Source: Gymnopilus junonius
Lineage: Eukaryota; Basidiomycota; Agaricomycetes; Agaricales; Galerinaceae
Direction: 5' to 3'
NCBI GenBank assembly: GCA_015501075.1
Contig: JADNYJ010000081.1
Location: 113,873 to 177,872 of the forward strand
DNA: 64,000 nt
The notes beneath the pieces are model-generated. The model saw only the letters and a list, made by a program, of their open reading frames with translations. It was not told the DNA's origin and did not search any database. This document shows, piece by piece, positions 44,379 to 54,856 of the stretch. Each line of letters starts with the position of its first letter. The stretch's first letter is position 1. A program made the translations under genes and the position numbers.

Positions 44379-45326
44379 ATGGCCGATAAACCTGCTATCA
44401 TCCACTACACCGCCAAAACCCCCAACGGGTCCGCCACGTCCGTCTTCCTCGAGGCACTCAAGGAAGCGTACCCTGATAACCCCGACCTGCAATCATTCGA
44501 AACTGTCAAGTTGTCCTTCAGCGACGCCGATATCGGCAAGGTGCATAACCAGGTCAAGTCCCCCTGGTTCTTGGAGATCAACCCCAACGGGAGGATTCCG
44601 GCTGCGACTATTCATGGCTTTCAACGTTTTCGAAACGAGCGCAATTCTGCTCTACCTCGCCGAGCTGTACGATAAGAAGAGGATCTTCTCGTACGATCCT
44701 GTGAAAGAGCCCAAGGAGTACAGCGAGCAGCTGCAGTGGATCTTTTTTGCGGTGCGGATTTTTTTTCTCGGTCGGGGTATTGGGGGTTGGTTTCTCATGG
44801 AGTATTTTTATTGTTGCGTTTAGCATGGGTGGGATCGGTCCGATGCAGGGACAGGCGAACCATTTCACGTTCGCTGCGCCTGAGAAGATCGAGTACGGTC
44901 TGAGACGTGAGTAGTCCAACGATGACTGCATAGATCGCACCAGTGCAGAGTAACCATGTTCAAAGGTTACACCAATGAAACTAAACGACTGACGGCGTAC
45001 TCGAAGGTCAGCTGAAGAAAGGAGACAGGAAGTTCATTTTGGGCGACAAGTTTTCTTTGGCCGATCTCAAGACGTTCCCTTGGTAAGTACCTATGATATT
45101 CTCAATCACCCTACGAGCGTCTCTTAACGGGTTTGTTTTCCTGCTTTTCAGGGTGAGGAGGTCGGATATCCTGAGCATCGACTTGGCGGTCGAATTTCCT
45201 GTTATCAAGGTATGTACACTCCCTTGCGATATCGAGTTCTCGTTTTGATTTTACTCGGATTAGGCTTGGATCGATCGTATTGAGGCCCGCAAGGATGTTC
45301 AGGAGGGGTTAAGTGTACCCGCTTGA
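44379..45326 (+). pseudogene. Glutathione S-transferase GST-2, complete in extent but with two frameshifts
   Basis: Exon 1 opens MADKPAIIHYTAKTPNGSAT and has the thioredoxin-like motif NPNGRIPAATIHGF. Right after GF one extra C (about 44618, CTTTCAACG) shifts the frame away from NVFETSAILLYLAELYD. Exon 2 has an extra G (about 44827, CATGGGTGGG versus CATGGTGGG in the left copy), which shifts GGIGPMQGQANHF. The later exons (FSLADLKTFPW; ILSIDLAVEFPVIK; QEGLSVPA) are open and nearly identical to the left fragment. The family would be the same Ure2/GstA-like GST class as GST-1. As written the gene cannot encode a full GST. Both changes are single-base insertions, so sequencing error is a real alternative. 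Confidence 0.75.
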
Positions 45327-45570
45327 TGGATATTTTTTAAAATACAGAACTGAAGGATAAATAACGACTGTAATTTCAGTCGTGATAATGACGTTTCGAG
45401 TTTTTTTTTTTAAATTAATATCAGTTTGAATTGATTTAACGCAAGCGGGGATTGGTCAGTCATTTTCTTCTTAACAGCTGCTTCGATGGCTTCGATGCCC
45501 AGGTAAATCTGGCGTGTGTCTCGAAATACTTGGATTACAATTAGGCAAGGCTTACATAGGGAAGACAGGA

Positions 45571-45578
45571 TATATAAG
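45571..45578 (+). promoter_or_regulatory. TATA box of GST-1 (right)
   Basis: TATATAAG, the counterpart of 6066-6073, followed by a (CA)n tract at 45595-45611 and the in-frame upstream ATG at 45625. Confidence 0.5.
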
Positions 45579-45765
45579 CTTGCTCATTCAAATTCACACA
45601 CACACACACACTGACGGGGGATTTATGTTCAAGCAAGTGACATTAACCCGGCGACTCCTTCCTATCCTATCCCATCCCATTCCCTCCACCCGCACTCACC
45701 GCTATCATCCTCATCCTCATCCTCATTTCATCCCATCCCATCACTCACACCACCGCCCAATTACA

Positions 45766-46838
45766 ATGTCCACCGAACCCGCCATCGTCCACTACACCGC
45801 CAAAACCCCCAACGGCTCCTGCACCTCCATCTTCCTCTCCGCCCTGCGCTCCGCCTACCCCTCCCAGCCCGACCTCCAATCCTACCAAATCATACCCATG
45901 TCCGGCTCCCACCCCTCCGACCACAACTACGTCAAAGCCCCGTGGTTTTTAGCAGTCAACCCCAACGGGCGTCTGCCGGCGGTGACGGTGCGAGGGTTCA
46001 GGGTGTTTGAGACGAGTGCGATTTTGTGTTATTTGGCGGAGGTGTATGATGTGAGGAGGGAGTTTTCGTTTGATCCGGGGAGGGAGGGGAGGGAGTATGG
46101 GGAGATGATGCAGTGGTTGTTTTTTACGGTGAGTTTCTTCTTGAAGGTTGAAGGTCGAGTGTGGGGTGGTGGTGGGGTGGTGTGGTGTGGGACGGGTTTG
46201 GGTTGCTTTGCTTACTGTGGACTTAGCACGGTGGGATAGGTCCTATGCAGGGACAAGCGGGCCATTTCGTGTTCGCTGCTCCTGAGAAGATCGAATACGC
46301 TCAAAAACGTGAGTATCCTCCATCTTGGGGTATCCTACCCTCGAGAGCAGGACGATAGGTGGTACTAGGTGACATATTGATGTTACTAATACATGTTCGA
46401 CTGCAGGATATATCAACGAGACGAGACGGCTATACGGCGTATTAGAGGGTCAGCTGAAGAAGGGAGATAAGAAGTACATAGTGGGGGATAAATTGACATT
46501 GGTGGATTTTAAGACGTTTCCTTGGTATGTTACTGTCACTCTATTTGATCAGGATTCGTTTGACGGATGTTTAATTATCTTTAACGCGTTTATTGACCTT
46601 TGACCTTTGACCTTTGCCTTCTTCTTTCTTTGTACTGTACGTAACAGATCATGCAAGCGGAGGAATTTGATTGATCTAGCGGTGGAGTTTCCTGCTATCA
46701 AGGTACGTGTGCGGCTGCATAGCATTTCACTGTGTTTGGATAGGTTCTGATTTGCGCATTGGGGCTTGAAATAGGCATGGCGCCGATCGGATTGAAGCGC
46801 GTCAGGATGTTCAGGAGGGTTTGAAGGTCGGTGCTTGA
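45766..46838 (+). pseudogene. Glutathione S-transferase GST-1, right copy, broken 3' exons
   Basis: Exon 1 is almost identical to the left copy (differences such as IIPMSGSHP for IVHMSGSNP). The exons carrying GGIGPMQGQAGHF and YINETRRLYGVLEG are intact. The last two exons are damaged. At the acceptor CAG|ATCATGCAAG one G is missing compared with the left copy, which would create TGA at the junction with the W codon. GAATTTGATTGATC lacks two bases of GAATTTGGGATTGATC. The final exon has one extra base (GGCGCCGATCG versus GGCGTGATCG), again leading to a stop. A truncated protein of about 190 residues without the last helices is the most it could make. The left copy keeps the intact sequence. 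Confidence 0.75.
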
Positions 46839-48825
46839 TTGGTGTTTAACTGGCGTGGGCGTAGCGTTGCGAATGAATGGATGAATGAATGGGTTGTGGT
46901 GGCTGCTGCATAAAATTACGCTTTGGAATTTCTAATCCCGGTTATGATGATGATGTTCATGGCTTCACATTACGGCGGACTCGAGTTTGAATTGAAGAAG
47001 GGGTACCGACGCTTGGACTCCACTGGTTATTTGTGGGTTTTTAATTAGAGGAGGGCGTAGGTGTTATATATCGGCCGTGCTATAGGTTCTTCGATTACGC
47101 ATGGGGTTGCCTCTGGCTCTGGCTCTGGCTCTGGACTCTGGAGATAGCTTTGCCAGTGAGCAAAAAAATAAAAGAAATGAATACTTAAAGGATGTCTGAT
47201 TTCCTAAGAGAACATATGTTATATATTACCAGTATGAATTGGGTACACATTGGTTCTATGATTCGTTGGAGCGAGAGCGCGGAGATTATGTAATTCCGAT
47301 TTCGTGATGCGCTTTTTTCCTGCAGCTTTGTGCCCCGACTCTTCGTTCCCACCATTTCTTTCCACCTCCATTCTTTTCTTCTCCTTGGTCGAGTATGCCT
47401 AGGTTGTTGTGTTGCGGGTGCGGTCGTTCTAGATTCTGGATTACGTTCACGGCGAGATTCGGATAGAGGTTGTATTGGGACGGTTTAGCGAGGGAGCGTT
47501 TTTAGATGACTCGTTCTGAAGTACGTGGCTTTTGTGGTTCCTCTGGATGTGTATGCGGTGCTCATGTTGACTTTGCGGGGGAATTTCTTTCGGTGTATGC
47601 AGTTTCTGCTGCTGCTACAACACGACCTGGGTGTGTCGTGTGTTACGGCTAGCCGCTATCGTCGTTCCGGGTTCCAGGTTCCAGGCTACATCCACGGCGA
47701 TGACAGTGGGATGGAGGGGTTAGCATTATGATAATGTAGGAGTCCGGAATGCAAGCGGTGGAGGCGTGTTTAGCTGCGTATCACTCTCACTGTCGGTCGG
47801 TCTTTCGAGTAAGTATGTGGTTTCTGTGATTTCCTTTGACTATCTATATGCGATACTGATGTTGAAACGTCGATATGGTAAAGCAGCTCGTTTCTTCTTT
47901 CCGTGTCTATGGCTACTGCTGCTGCTGCTATGGCGCGAGAACGTTCCTACACACCCCACCACGCGTAATCTAGTCCTCCAAACCCGCTTTAACTGCTGAC
48001 ATTTGGAGATGGCGGGGTCTGCTTTCTATAGCGGCTAGCTTTCAGGGCGTATTGTTCTTTTCTCGCTCCAAAGAGTAATATCTGCTCCAGAACCTGCTGG
48101 TTTCCCCACTTCGGTCTGGTACTTGCTGAACTACTTCGCTTTCGCCCAATTGACACGGGACTTACTTGTCCGACTTTGTGTTCTGAAGAAGGCGCATGAC
48201 TATTGAACTTAGTACTGAAATTGAACTTGTACTTGTCGGTAGCTTGTTCCGTCTTGGACTGCCTCATTCATAAATATGACTGTGGTACGACGAGACGTTC
48301 ATGATAGCTTTGATCATGCCAATACTCAGCGTAGGTGCCGTGGATCCAGTGCCGCTGCTCACTACTAATATATCTCTTAGGGTTGCTCTAAACCCATTAC
48401 CGGACCATTACACTTTATTATAATCAGTGTTGTCGTCATGATGAAAAGAGACCGCCAAAAATAGACAACAGCCTATTGCGGCTGAAAAAGCTGACCTTTA
48501 GTCTTTAGATCCGGGGATGCGAAATCAGCTGGCGCAACCGCCCGCGCACGTTCGAACCTTGCCTTTTTGGACTCCCCTGGGCGTTGGTGCTATATGAAGG
48601 TACCACCAAATGATCTTAGGACTGCGAGTGAGACCTTGCTATGCCTTCGCCGTCTTTCCTTTACTCATGGGCTGCTTCCCTTCCCTCACGACAGAAAACA
48701 TCTTCCAGCTCACGACACACGCTACCGACGTCTTCTCGTCTTCTGTCGTTCATTTTTTTCCAATCATCTTCCTGTGACGACAAGAACTTGGCGAGAGATC
48801 AATTCAGTTTACTTGTTACCTACCC
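46839..48825. other. Gene-poor spacer in the right arm
   Basis: This is the counterpart of 2431-4783, without the solo LTR. Its identity to the left arm is lower than in the GST or membrane-gene parts. An identical 40-codon frame (MFSCVSLSLSVGLSSKYVVS...) is shared with the left arm, but the continuation differs, so I do not call a gene. Confidence 0.5.
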
Positions 48826-49895
48826 ATGTGGTAAGGCCTTCTTTCTTAAAGTTGAGTTCAAAGTTGTTGATTTTGTTTTGAACAGGTGCGATAGTTGCTT
48901 GCTTTTATTCCCCCTTGTAAGTCTCCCTTTGCTTACATGAACACAGGGGAAATCCAATCATTGGCTTATAGAGAGGCGGAGCTATTGCATGGAGTGCGGT
49001 GATCGCTGTAAGTAACCTCATCTCAACTTACACATTTCCGCAAACACTGACGAATGCTTCCAATATTCTTTCCAGTTATACAGTATCGCCGGTGCGATCT
49101 TCCTCTTCAAAGACGGAGATATCTTCTTCTTTGTCTACCCCGAATGGTATCTATCATCTATTATACGCAATCGTGCTATTCCCTGGACGTTCAACTCACG
49201 AATGAATTTTGAAGGCAAATATATGGCGGTATCAGTATGGCCATCGGCGCTTGCGCAGTCATAAGCATGATGGCTCTGTCTAATGTCGGTCGTTTCTCTC
49301 ATTTCTCTTCGGGTTTTATACGACGCTGACTTTAATATAAAGCGATCGTACATTTGGACTCGAGTATCCAAGTTCCTCTGGCCGTTCATCATCGTCATCG
49401 CCGCTATTCGTGCTATCATTATTATAGTGGAGCTACTGCGCGGGTAAGTTACAGTTCCATCTATTCCAACGATTTTTCTTTAAATAGTATTTTGAATTGC
49501 AGCAAGGACAATATTACATGGGAATGCGATAATGGCGGCCAACTGTGGTCATCTACCAACTCGACTATGGACGCGAGCACCGCCGGAACGGTTCCGAGCA
49601 GCTTTTGTACCCCGGGGTTCACCAGCCTTCTGACTGCATTTATCATTGCACTCCTGGCAGATATCGTATTCCAGGTGGGCGGCTACTTTTCGCTATATCT
49701 TCACAACACTAATTGACGTGAATTGGATTGGCGTTTGACTTAGATCTACATGTTTTTTATGATGTGGCGCTTCGAGAAGCGATTGGAACACTATTCGCAT
49801 ATGAAAGGTCCTTTCAACGGAGGTAAGCCGGAGTCCACTCCCTCTCCGATGTTGTAAAACCCCATTATTTCATGTTTTTAGGATACTATAATTGA
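48826..49895 (+). CDS. Four-TM membrane protein of unknown function, right copy
   Basis: Exons: 48826-48830 (ATGTG only), 48886-48916, 48972-49007, 49076-49146, then the exons coding QIYGGISMAIGACAVISMMA, RSYIWTRVSKFLWPFIIVIA, KDNITWECDNGGQLWSSTNS, IYMFFMMWRFEKRLEHYSHM and the last, ending GGYYN at 49895. All junctions keep phase. The protein has about 190 residues, four hydrophobic segments, and a loop with WEC...GGQLW...SSFC that could form a disulphide. It is the same family as the left copy and the gene at 57363-58619, and differs from the left copy by a few residues (ALLADIVFQ for ALLVDIAFQ). No frame damage seen. Cellular role unknown. Confidence 0.75.
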
Positions 49896-50375
49896 TGTTT
49901 AGTTATTCGCGGAACTTTTTTTACTTACTTGAATGTGTAATGGACATCACGACCTTGACGATCTTACGCTATTAGGCTTTTTGAAGTTGATAACTTTTGG
50001 GAACAGACATCCGTTATAACCGATTACATTTCTACCACTGTTGCTTATCTCTTGTAATTTTGCAGATAGCATCTTTATAGATCAAATGGTCGACTGACCA
50101 TCCTGATGAGAAGCCTTTCCAATCAAGCTGCCAATCGTGGTGTGCTATTCATATTGGCTCATCAAGGTTACTGGGTCTGTGCGAACGTGTACTTTCTTAA
50201 CGAGTACACGAGTCCAAGCCTCTGCTGAATTGTTTGGAAAGTGCATATCCAAAACCTCTCAGCAACATTTGATCATCACTTAAAAATGAAGATGGATTCA
50301 GCGCGATTTATATTTATTGTATTCGAACTCGGGCATTTATTAACAGGGTCTAAGTTAGTACATCTGGGGGATTTC

Positions 50376-52158
50376 ATGGCATCGCGGTATGATCAAGCCT
50401 TGGCTTGCTATCTTAACTCATACCTTAACGACGATCATGTCTTTCGGTATATAACGTTCTACACCAAGAGCGACGATCTGTAAGTGCGGGCCATCCCTTT
50501 CATTCCTGTTCCTTTCCGCCCCTACCATTTGATATGGCGATTTCTGTTCAAAACCAGATGTAGGCCTCCATCCCTTCCTCAGAGCCCTCCATTGACGTCT
50601 AACTTCTAGATTCATTTACAATTGCGCGTCTGTCTCTTACTTGGGTATGTCTTCGTCTTCCTCAGATTCCGTCGGATCCAGGACATTGATTTGATGCAGT
50701 GATTGTCTATTATGACTATCTCCTGACTCTGCCAGACGAACAAACTCGATACTGGAAACATCCAAGGAAGATCACGCTGGCGTCGATGCTCTTTTATTTG
50801 AACCGATATTCATCTTTGCTGGGACATATACCATTCGTTATACAACTACTCTGGGTAAACTCAGATGCAGGTCATCTCAATGTAAGCTATTTCTGGACCG
50901 CATTATCCCATTCATTGTTTCTAACGATCCCAATAGGTGTAAGCGGCATCAAGTATTCAGTATCGTTGAAGCTGGAGCTCAGGGATGTCCATCAGATGTG
51001 CGAATCTAATCAAGTTCCACGACTACTTGGTCTTGATAGGCCAACTTTTCGTTGGAAGTTAGTCGTAAACCTATTGATCTACCGTCCACAGTCAGCCGAC
51101 TGATGTATCTCTTAGCGTGCTTTTTGCTGCGAACGTATGCTATGTATGGCCGCACCCGCCTCATCCTCGGCGTTCTCTTTGTCATCGCCTTGGCAAGCGT
51201 AGCGTTTCTGGTTGTAGGTTCGGATTTTTAAAATGACATCATATGTCTTCCAACGTCGTTCGAGAGCGAAACGCTAGCTGGGCCCATTATACTTCCACCT
51301 TCCCCTCCTGGCTTCAAAGGGTGCATCTTTCCTACAGACACAGCAAGGTAAGCAATCTTTCTCTTCCGTAATTCCCATAAATGACACAGAATCCTTTTCA
51401 GTTCTACTCGTAAGTTTTGTCGCTTAGTGTACCAAGTTCCTTGCAAGAGTCACGTATAATAACAGGCTTGCGTAATATGTGGATTGCGGAGCTGTTCTTC
51501 GATCTGGCTGTCTTCGCCCTTACATTGTATGAAGTTCGGAGGTATATGGGGGCCAGATTGTCGAGCATCCTCAGTATCATTATTCGTGATGGTGAGTTCC
51601 GGAATTTGTAGCCCCTTCAGAGTCCTTGACGAGCGCCCTTTTGGCTACGCAGGTACGGTGTACTTCGTGTAAGTAATCACACTCCTCCATTAGGGGCCTT
51701 CGATAGTAATAGACATCCTATATAGGGTTATGATAGCGGCTAGCATTGTCACTATCATATATTTTCAAGTACGTACCCGCTTTATCTTCTGCCGTTCTTC
51801 CCACTTCAAAGCTTCCTACCTATATATCTTCTAGTTTTTTCCTGTGAGTTTATTTCTTTCCAGTGGCTGTGAAAGGACACCTGGTAAATATTCACTGCAG
51901 TCATATCTGCGAGGAGTCACTGCATCATATGGGAATGCGTGAGTTTAAGCAGGATAATCTCGAGACTTGCTTACCTACCTGCTTATTAGACTCTCTTCAA
52001 CAATGACCTCTCGACTTATGTTGAATCTTCGTGATCCTGGATTAGGATCGGATGGATATACACTTCCAGTAAAGCCTACGACTGAGATTAATTTCACCAG
52101 AAACTTTGGTGATAGGGGCACAGTAAATACTGGATGTGAAAATGATAGTATTTGCTAA
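50376..52158 (+). CDS. DUF6533-type membrane protein
   Basis: Exon 1 (50376-50479) opens MASRYDQALACYLNSYLNDD. Exon 2 (50610-50644) is 35 nt and gives LFIYNCASVSYL. Exon 3 starts at 50700 with VIVYYDYLLTLPDEQTRYW, the signature of the DUF6533 domain, followed by LASMLFYLNRYSSLLG. Downstream exons supply further TM segments (CFLLRTYAMYGRTRLILGVL; LFFDLAVFALTLYEVRRYMG; VYFVVMIAASIVTIIYF) and STMTSRLMLNLRDP near the C-terminus, typical of these agaricomycete multi-pass, seven-TM-like proteins. Total length is around 350-400 residues, and the exact middle exons are uncertain. Function is unknown. The duplication breakpoint lies in intron 2, and the left arm keeps exons 1-2 only. Confidence 0.7.
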
Positions 52159-52518
52159 GGACATCAAAATAAACATCTATAGCGTTCACAATTTAATATT
52201 CAGTCAGACTACGAGTAGAACGAGTAATAGGTTCCATTTGCATCTCCTTCAATAATTGCTGCTGTGTCTGAAACTATACTATTTTCGGAAATACTTTAAT
52301 GCTTTATCTTTTTACCATGCACTTTACTACTAGTTGTATGCATTTCCCCTTTACAGAATTTGTTGATAGGAGCTTATAAGGTAGTGCATTGGATGAAATT
52401 CATACCACATATTTATGTGTCTAGAAATTTCAGAGTACTAATTACTATGGAACCGGGCTTTATATTCTACAAATAGGAGGTGCAAGAGTGAGATTTGGAC
52501 CAGAATGACCAAAACATG
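52159..52518. terminator. Convergent 3' intergenic region (no gene)
   Basis: 360 bp, strongly A/T-rich, lie between the 3' ends of the DUF6533 gene (plus) and an F-box gene (minus). It presumably holds both polyadenylation regions. No specific signal can be assigned with confidence. Confidence 0.35.
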
Positions 52519-54141
52519 TTAGTGATTAAATGATCTAAGAGAATGGTATTTTTTCAGGGTGCCTGCTCCCACAAATATATTCGACAGTCTTCTCAGAATT
52601 TTGGAGAGAATTTTCAGACCGGTCATCTCTTCAAGACGACTCAAGTGAGGTGAAAGGTCCGGGGTGCATGAAGTAAGGTCAAGTGTTTGAATTGGCAGCC
52701 CCGCGTCGCGGCGGGAGTGTAAGAATCGCGTAACGTCACCATCACTGCTTCTGAAAAAGCTGCTGTTGAGAATGTCGAGCCTGATTTCCTTGAGATTGGG
52801 AAAGAGAATGCTGCTCGATTTTTCCTGTAGCGCAAGGAGATTTCCAAGCATTCGCTCACCACTGGATACCGTCGTAATTGCGGAAAAAGAGGAGAGGATA
52901 GTGTTTACAGTGAGATCCGCGGATGTAAATTCCAAGCAATCCAGCTCGATCTCCGGGAGCGCCTTGACGGACGATACATTGCACGCGGTAAGAAGACTCA
53001 ACGACAGCGTCTCTGGGAGTGCGTCGGATCCAGAGAGATAAGCCATACTAACATTGATCCAAAAAAGATCATCTTCATCTTGGAACGACTTACTCTTTAG
53101 CTTGAATTGAAAGGCCTTGGGTGAAATATGGACGGAAATTACTGAGGGTTCGTGGATCTGATAACATTTTTCTGCAAAGCGTGACAGAGAGCGAAATGCA
53201 ATGTCATCAAGGATTGTGGAATAGGGTAAGGACCTCACATCATGAATAGTCAATGAACAACTGCGGCTAAGGATCATGCGATCTAGGAGTCTCATGCATC
53301 TGACAATATCAAGCCAGAGCCTAATCCGGGTGAACTGAGGGAGAGAGACCGATGATGGAAGGGAGACGTCTGAATCCGGTTCAGCTGCGACAAAGCTGTC
53401 GAAACGAAGAGCAGTCAACATTGGCATCGTTGAGAGAGCCTTCAGCAACTCCGCAACGGTGAGAGTAGTACTTTCGATATGTAGTGAGCGAAGACCGGAG
53501 AAACAAAGGGCCTGGGGTCCGAATTTTATGTATTTTGAATGAAATGTGTGAAGAAAGGGGGCGACATTGTTGAAAAGCGAGGTAGCTGGTTCGTATTTTC
53601 TGTCGACGTAAAACAACTCGACATCAAAGACTTGCAGACGGGGCGCTGGCGTGTAGATTTCTTCCCAGTGCGATGGGTGAACTCGTTCGACATCGATAGA
53701 AGCCACGAGTCTTTCAACCCTCTCCCAATGGTTCTGCAGAGTTGAGAACAGAAATTCCTTTATCTTGGTCTCCGCGTTGTCCTCTTCGGAAATCGACGTG
53801 GCGAGAATCCACAAGGAGCTTGAGGTTCCGCTCCGGCGTAACACTTCATTTCTCCATCGCCTTTTGCCCCATTGCAAAGATCCAAGGTCAAGAAGCCGTC
53901 CCCATATTGCAGGCGAATCCAGTAAGATGTCACGCCATTCTTTACACACTTGCGAGGTTCGCCGAGTTGCGTTGAGAGCTCCGTGGTAGGAGAAGATGTC
54001 GGCAGTCAACACGAATATAGCTGAAAGAACATCCTTGTTCAAGCGAATGATAGGAGGATTATGCGGCTTCAGCATCACCATACTTATTGTGGTGGTCGAG
54101 GCGAGAAGAAAAAAAAGCGGGATTTCGGAGACACTCCACAT
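52519..54141 (-). CDS. F-box-like protein, 540 aa
   Basis: This is a single uninterrupted frame. An F-box-like domain lies near residues 30-85: IIRLNKDVLSAIFVLTADIF, SQVCKEWRDILLDSPAIWGR. The rest is Leu-rich, with repeated short strands and helices (TLTVAELLKALSTMPMLTAL; LDCLEFTSADLTVNTILSSF) of the kind seen in the substrate-recognition part of basidiomycete F-box proteins. Expected to bind Skp1 in an SCF ubiquitin ligase (family knowledge). The true start may be an internal Met at residue 21 or 23 (54081 or 54075), because the first 20 residues are unusual (WSVSEIPLFFLLASTTT) and precede the normal N-terminal arrangement. It is unrelated at sequence level to the F-box genes at 7597 and 59958 apart from the domain. 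Confidence 0.75.
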   Translation of the reverse strand: MWSVSEIPLFFLLASTTTISMVMLKPHNPPIIRLNKDVLSAIFVLTADIFSYHGALNATRRTSQVCKEWRDILLDSPAIWGRLLDLGSLQWGKRRWRNEVLRRSGTSSSLWILATSISEEDNAETKIKEFLFSTLQNHWERVERLVASIDVERVHPSHWEEIYTPAPRLQVFDVELFYVDRKYEPATSLFNNVAPFLHTFHSKYIKFGPQALCFSGLRSLHIESTTLTVAELLKALSTMPMLTALRFDSFVAAEPDSDVSLPSSVSLPQFTRIRLWLDIVRCMRLLDRMILSRSCSLTIHDVRSLPYSTILDDIAFRSLSRFAEKCYQIHEPSVISVHISPKAFQFKLKSKSFQDEDDLFWINVSMAYLSGSDALPETLSLSLLTACNVSSVKALPEIELDCLEFTSADLTVNTILSSFSAITTVSSGERMLGNLLALQEKSSSILFPNLKEIRLDILNSSFFRSSDGDVTRFLHSRRDAGLPIQTLDLTSCTPDLSPHLSRLEEMTGLKILSKILRRLSNIFVGAGTLKKYHSLRSFNH

Positions 54142-54409
54142 CCATCACCGTTCCGTCGGGTTTGTCTCCTGATGAGTCTAGTGCAACCACAGTTTGGAAT
54201 ATATACATTATTTTGGAAGACTTCCTTTCTCGCCTTTATTCTAGGAAGTGAACTGATAACCAAGGTTCCTACCCCAGCCGTTTTATATGTATTCTGCAAT
54301 TTTGAAAAGCGGCCTCGGCGGCCCGTCATGTCGCCTTCGGAAGACGGAAGATTTCGGCAACATGTTTACTTTCCTGTAGCATCGGTCAACAAACAATCCT
54401 AGTGTCTTC

Positions 54410-54731
54410 TCAGCTGCTCACAACGAAGGGTGTATCAAGCTGGCGCTCGCAATTCTTTCTCTGATGAATATCGCAACAGTGGGGTCTGGATCTGAGCAGG
54501 TGAGTTCCAGCTCGTAATGGGCGAGAAAAATAGGTTTTGGCGGCATTCTTAATAACTATTCACTAGAATTTCGCAGGTGCATATGGTTCTGGTGGATGCG
54601 TGGGCTCAGTGCTCTAAATTTGAGGATATTATTCCTTATCTGCGTACACGCAACCCTCAGAACGAAGACCCAATCTCGACGGAAGATGTCGACCACAAGG
54701 CCGTCGTGTGCAAGGAGCGGGTGAAGAAAAG
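54410..54731 (+). pseudogene. Isolated coding fragment upstream of the amidase gene
   Basis: Two exon-like pieces are visible on the plus strand: AAHNEGCIKLALAILSLMNI, then a GT-AG intron (about 54499-54577), then HMVLVDAWAQCSKFEDIIPY and KAVVCKERVKKR before a GTGAGT donor at 54732. Neither a start nor a further exon is found before the amidase ATG at 54857. Composition looks coding, but I do not recognise it. Probably a remnant. Confidence 0.3.
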
Positions 54732-54856
54732 GTGAGTATCCGCTTGCTACCCACGTATAAATGCCCACCGTATTCACAGACGCAGCAGGGCCTTCCTTTC
54801 TTTCTCCAATTTCGGACACAGTCACCGGCTTTGAAGCTTCAAGACGTAATTGAGCC

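Larger units (their letters stand above)
44798..50687 (+). repeat. Right arm of the ~6-kb inverted segmental duplication
   Basis: This is the reverse complement of 489-6855. It starts within intron 1 of GST-2 (TGGAGTATTTTTATT) and ends within intron 2 of the DUF6533 gene (CCAGGACATT). Because both boundary genes continue beyond the ends here, this is the likely source copy. It lacks the solo LTR of the left arm. Confidence 0.93.

Noticed and set aside
45008..45208. 66-codon frame identical at 6444-6644 and 45008-45208
   Set aside because: It is antisense to GST-2 exons; identity reflects the duplicated coding DNA, not a separate gene.
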